NCBI GenBank assembly: GCA_004555705.1
Contig: SFHI01000118.1
Span: 1-6,905 of the forward strand
Length of the DNA stretch: 6,905 bases
Direction of reading: 5' to 3'
Source of the DNA: Clostridiales bacterium
GTDB taxonomy: Bacteria > Bacillota > Clostridia > Oscillospirales > Oscillospiraceae
The notes below the pieces were generated by a model. It searched no databases, was not told the origin of the DNA, and worked only from the letters and a program-made list of their open reading frames with translations. Positions within the stretch are counted from its first letter, which is position 1; every line of letters begins with the position of its first letter. Of this stretch, positions 4,812 to 6,905 are shown piece by piece. A program made the translations under genes and the position numbers.

Positions 4812-5435
4812 ATGTCCGCACCTCAGAATTTCCGCTCCGCGTTCAACGGCTTCAACCGGGATGACGTGGTAAAATATCTGGAGTACATCAATTCCCGGCA
4901 CCATGCCCAGGTGAACCAGCTCACCGGGGAGAATGACTACCTGCGCCAGCAGCTGGAGGCCGCCAAGGCCGCTTCCGGCAGCCAGGAGGAGCTACAGCGT
5001 CTGCAGGCGCTGTGCGCAAGCCAGCAGGAGGAGCTGGAGGAGCTCCGCGCCGTCCGCACGGCCATGGAAGCCCGGTGCAATGGCATGGAGCGGGAGCTGG
5101 AGGAGGCCCAGGAGGCCCAGCGCAAAGCGGAGGAAGCCCAGTCCACCGCCCAATGCGGGGTGGCCCAGGAGCTGGAAGCCTACCGCCGCGCCGAGCGCAT
5201 GGAGCGCGAGGCCCGGGAGCGGTCGGAACAGATTTACCGCCAGACCAATTCCGTCCTGGCCGACGCCACCGTGCAGCTGGAGGACGCCACGGGGGGCATC
5301 TTCGAGCTGGCCGATCAGGTCATGGGCCAGCTGGAGCAGCTGCGCTCCGCCGTGGACCGCTCCAAACAAGCCCTGAAAAACGCCTCCGACACCATGTACG
5401 CCATTCGGCCACAGGAGGAAAAAATTGACAATTGA
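4812..5435 (+). CDS. DivIVA-like coiled-coil protein
   Basis: The 207-residue soluble protein begins with FRSAFNGFNRDDVVKYLEYI (7-26), which resembles the short N-terminal segment of DivIVA/GpsB proteins that binds curved membrane. Residues about 30-145 are rich in Glu, Gln, Ala, Leu and Arg with heptad spacing, consistent with a long coiled coil. A second helical stretch follows at about 160-192 (GGIFELADQVMGQLEQLRSA). There is no signal peptide or membrane segment. DivIVA relatives organise division, pole or envelope growth machinery, and a similar role here is inference from the N-terminus alone. ATG at 4812 has AAGGAGGG (4797-4804) 7 bases upstream. The last three residues IDN and the TGA stop are encoded by the first bases of heptad element C, so the native C-terminus may have been different. 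No clear terminator follows. Confidence 0.72.
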   Translation: MSAPQNFRSAFNGFNRDDVVKYLEYINSRHHAQVNQLTGENDYLRQQLEAAKAASGSQEELQRLQALCASQQEELEELRAVRTAMEARCNGMERELEEAQEAQRKAEEAQSTAQCGVAQELEAYRRAERMEREARERSEQIYRQTNSVLADATVQLEDATGGIFELADQVMGQLEQLRSAVDRSKQALKNASDTMYAIRPQEEKIDN

Positions 5436-5658
5436 CAGTTGACATTGTTCCCGCGTCATATCAAAAAAACGATGTCATCCCGAGCAAGCGAAGCGAGTCG
5501 AGGGATCTGCGCACTTCTTTTTCGTGTACAGTTAACTCCGTGCCAAGATCCTTCGACGCGGCATGGCCTTACTCAGGATGACACACACGCTTCCAATGAT
5601 CATCTCCATTGAAACGATTTTCGCTAATTGTCAATTGTAAATTGTCAATTGTCAATTC
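5424..5658. repeat. Heptad-array element C
   Basis: The left array (5424-5446) is ATTGACA, ATTGACA, GTTGACA and overlaps the end of the DivIVA-like gene. The right array (5625-5658) is the inverted version with one ATTGTAA variant. It stops a few bases before the ribosome binding site of the next gene. The interior holds a different repeat (5474-5582) and about 40 further bases on each side. The element fills the whole gap between the two plus-strand genes. Confidence 0.75.
5474..5582. repeat. Family 3 repeat nested in element C
   Basis: The left end GTCATCCCGAGCAAGCGAAG, continuing to GTCGAGGGATCT, and the right end AAGATCCTTCGACGCG, continuing to CTCAGGATGAC, are imperfect inverted copies of each other. 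Sequences of this type (GTCATCC..GAG..GTCGA.GGATCT) occur as dispersed intergenic repeats in many bacteria, which I recall from general knowledge and have not searched. There is no coding capacity. Confidence 0.65.
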
Positions 5659-5672
5659 TTACGGAGGCTTTC

Positions 5673-6608
5673 ATGATCGTATCCCGTCCCGCTTATTATG
5701 ACCGTTTCCGGTGTCTGGCTTCGGCCTGCCCGGACAGCTGCTGCCAGGACTGGAGCGTCCAGGTGGACGAGGAAGCCCTGGCCCTTTACCATCGGCTCCC
5801 CGGTCCCCTGGGGGAGCGGCTCCGCAGTGTGCTGACCCGGGAGGACGGGGAAACGGTATTCGCCGTGGAGAACGGCCGCTGTCCCATGTGGCGCGGCGAC
5901 GGCCTGTGCCGCATCCAGGCGGAGCTGGGGGAGCAGGCCCTGTGCCGGGTCTGCCGGGAGTTCCCCCGGATTCGTCACGATTTCGGGGACTTTGCGGAGC
6001 TGCAGCTGGAGCTGAGCTGCCCCGAAGCCGCCCGGCTCATTCTCCTGTCGCCCCCGGAGCCCCGCCTGACCCGGGAGGAGCCGGACACCGACCCCCCGGA
6101 ATACGACCGGGAGGAAATGGCCTATCTGAAGCAGCAGCGGGAGACACTGCTGCATATCCTCTCGGACCCCGCCCTGACCCCGGGGGAGGCCCTGCTGAGG
6201 TTCTACTGTGAGACCTCCGGCGAGGAAATCACCCCGGAGGGTCCCGGGGAAATCCGCCCCATGGCGGACTTTTTTGCCTCTCTGGAAATCCTCACCCAGA
6301 TGTGGCCCACGCTGCTTACCGAAGCCGCACCGCGGCCCCTCCACCCCCTGACCCGGAGCCTTGCCCGGTACCTGACGGAGCGCTACTGGCTGCGCCAGGA
6401 CCTGGGGGACGACTGGGGCAAGGGAGGCTTCATCGCCGCCTGCTGCCTGCTGGTCAGCGCTCTGGGGGAGAATTTTCTGGAAAACGCTCAGCTGTTCTCC
6501 AAAGAGGTGGAAAACTGCGCCGAAAACATCGACGCGCTGATGGACGCCGTCTACGACCACCCCGCCTTCTCCCCGGAGAACCTCACCGCTCTTTTGACGA
6601 ATTCATAA
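5673..6608 (+). CDS. fliB: FliB-like Cys-rich protein (flagellin lysine-N-methylase family)
   Basis: The 311-residue protein begins MIVSRPAYYDRFRCLASACP and has the cysteine pattern of the FliB/YkgJ-like family: C14-x4-C19-x3-C23-C24, then C70-x8-C79-x11-C91-x2-C94, then C116 in ELSCPEAARL. These cysteines probably bind an iron-sulphur cluster or zinc. FliB methylates lysines of flagellin in Salmonella, and clostridial proteins of this type are usually annotated as flagellin lysine-N-methylases. The C-terminal half is largely helical and less recognisable. No flagellin or other motility gene is in the window, so the substrate is unproven. ATG at 5673 has CGGAGG (5662-5667) 5 bases upstream. 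An in-frame start at 5628 lies wholly in the repeat array and is rejected. The leader comes from element C, so the gene is either read through from the DivIVA-like gene or uses a promoter inside that element. Confidence 0.8.
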   Translation: MIVSRPAYYDRFRCLASACPDSCCQDWSVQVDEEALALYHRLPGPLGERLRSVLTREDGETVFAVENGRCPMWRGDGLCRIQAELGEQALCRVCREFPRIRHDFGDFAELQLELSCPEAARLILLSPPEPRLTREEPDTDPPEYDREEMAYLKQQRETLLHILSDPALTPGEALLRFYCETSGEEITPEGPGEIRPMADFFASLEILTQMWPTLLTEAAPRPLHPLTRSLARYLTERYWLRQDLGDDWGKGGFIAACCLLVSALGENFLENAQLFSKEVENCAENIDALMDAVYDHPAFSPENLTALLTNS

Positions 6609-6623
6609 CCCGTTCACAGGGTT
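6607..6623 (+). terminator. Weak terminator-like hairpin after the FliB-like gene
   Basis: AACCC (6607-6611) pairs with GGGTT (6619-6623) around a 7-base loop. A T-rich but interrupted stretch (TCTATTTACTTTT) follows. The stem is only 5 bp and overlaps the stop codon, so efficiency would be low. Confidence 0.3.
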
Positions 6624-6627
6624 TCTA

Positions 6628-6656
6628 TTTACTTTTCCCGGAGAAAATGGTATAAT
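6628..6656 (+). promoter_or_regulatory. Extended -10 promoter reading out of the window
   Basis: TTTACT (6628-6633), a 17-base spacer and TGG-TATAAT (6648-6656) form a good sigma-70 type promoter with an extended -10. It would serve a gene beyond the right edge. The 250 bases after it contain repeats and hairpins but no reading frame I trust. Confidence 0.6.
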
Positions 6657-6710
6657 AGCCCCCAATTATCGGAGCCCCAGTTCTGCTGAATATGGTGCTT
6701 TCGTGAATTA

Positions 6711-6768
6711 GTTGAAAGTTGACAGTTGAAAGTTGACAGTGAACAGTTGTGGTATCCCCTTCGGGGAT
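6711..6768. repeat. Heptad-array element D, degenerate single end
   Basis: The array 6711-6749 has the same 7-base period but a drifted unit (GTTGAAA, GTTGACA, GTTGAAA, GTTGACA, GTGAACA). It is followed by a hairpin ATCCCC-TTC-GGGGAT (6754-6768), placed like those inside elements A and B. The 12 bases after the hairpin (GATTTTAAATGA) resemble the CAATTTTGAAAT after the element A hairpin. No inverted right array appears before the window ends. Confidence 0.6.
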
Positions 6769-6806
6769 GATTTTAAATGACATTCAGGTAAGTGCGGCAG
6801 TCATGC

Positions 6807-6823
6807 AAATTGGTGTTTGTCGG
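6807..6823 (+). repeat. Boundary motif of repeat family 2, isolated copy
   Basis: AAATTGGTGTTTGTCGG matches the first 16 bases of the ends of the family 2 repeat (AAATTGGTGTTTGTCG). As at 263-286, the motif stands without the CATTGCGA hairpin arm. Confidence 0.55.
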
Positions 6824-6836
6824 AATGACACTGTAG

Positions 6837-6855
6837 GGGCGGCTATTAGCCGCCC
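6837..6855. repeat. GGGCGGCT hairpin, possible fourth dispersed repeat
   Basis: GGGCGGCT-ATT-AGCCGCCC is an 8-bp perfect stem with a 3-base loop, in the context TGTAGGGGCGG...CCGCCCG. Similar stretches are common as intergenic repeats in Clostridia, as I recall and have not searched. No T-run follows, so it is a poor intrinsic terminator. Confidence 0.45.
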
Positions 6856-6905
6856 GCCACGTTTCGTCTACGGAAGTGCTGCGTTTTATCGAAAACGCTC
6901 AGAAA

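Noticed and set aside
5628..5672. Upstream ATG at 5628 for the FliB-like gene
   Set aside because: The extra 15 residues are encoded by the heptad array and have no ribosome binding site. ATG at 5673 has CGGAGG and the family start.
5652..6560. 302-codon minus-strand frame opposite the FliB-like gene
   Set aside because: High GC leaves few stop codons in the opposite frame. The plus frame has the conserved cysteines and a ribosome binding site.
6609..6905. A gene or tRNA in the right-hand 300 bases
   Set aside because: No frame with a ribosome binding site and no cloverleaf was seen; the stretch holds a promoter, repeat fragments and hairpins.

Overview
The window looks like a chromosomal segment of a GC-rich member of the Firmicutes/Clostridia, probably a gut Oscillospirales-type bacterium. 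The reasons are a ribosomal protein L27 with the Firmicutes N-terminal extension, a Prp-type protease gene next to it, the rplU-prp-rpmA-obgE neighbourhood, strong AGGAGG ribosome binding sites, a FliB-like Cys-rich protein, and an intergenic DNA rich in short repeats. The genus is inference.

Layout. Bases 1-4309 are all coded on the minus strand. From right to left they are rplU (L21), prp (L27-processing protease, apparently missing its 3' end), rpmA (L27) with a strong terminator, obgE (ribosome-assembly GTPase), an AraC-family regulator with its own promoter, and the 5' end of a YmdB-type phosphoesterase gene that runs off the left edge. A divergent intergenic region (4310-4811) holds the rplU promoter and probable L21 leader on the minus strand, and a probable promoter on the plus strand. 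Two plus-strand genes follow: a DivIVA-like coiled-coil protein and a FliB-like Cys-rich protein. The last 300 bases hold a promoter, degenerate repeats and hairpins, but no gene.

The housekeeping genes form the ribosome-biogenesis block common in Firmicutes: L21, L27, the protease that matures L27, and Obg, which acts on the 50S subunit. The regulator, YmdB, the coiled-coil protein and the FliB-like protein show no evident functional link to it.

The unusual content is between the genes. Almost every junction holds a repeat. One family is bounded by inverted arrays of a 7-base unit (ATTGACA/TGTCAAT) with small hairpins just inside and unrelated interiors; there are three two-ended copies and one degenerate single-ended copy. 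A second family has two copies, about 230-240 bp each, built of paired hairpins with compensatory changes; they share a perfect 68-bp inverted match flanking the rplU operon. A third repeat is nested inside one heptad element. The other strong oddity is the prp-rpmA junction, where prp loses its C-terminal end and rpmA loses its ribosome binding site. This fits a short deletion or an assembly error.
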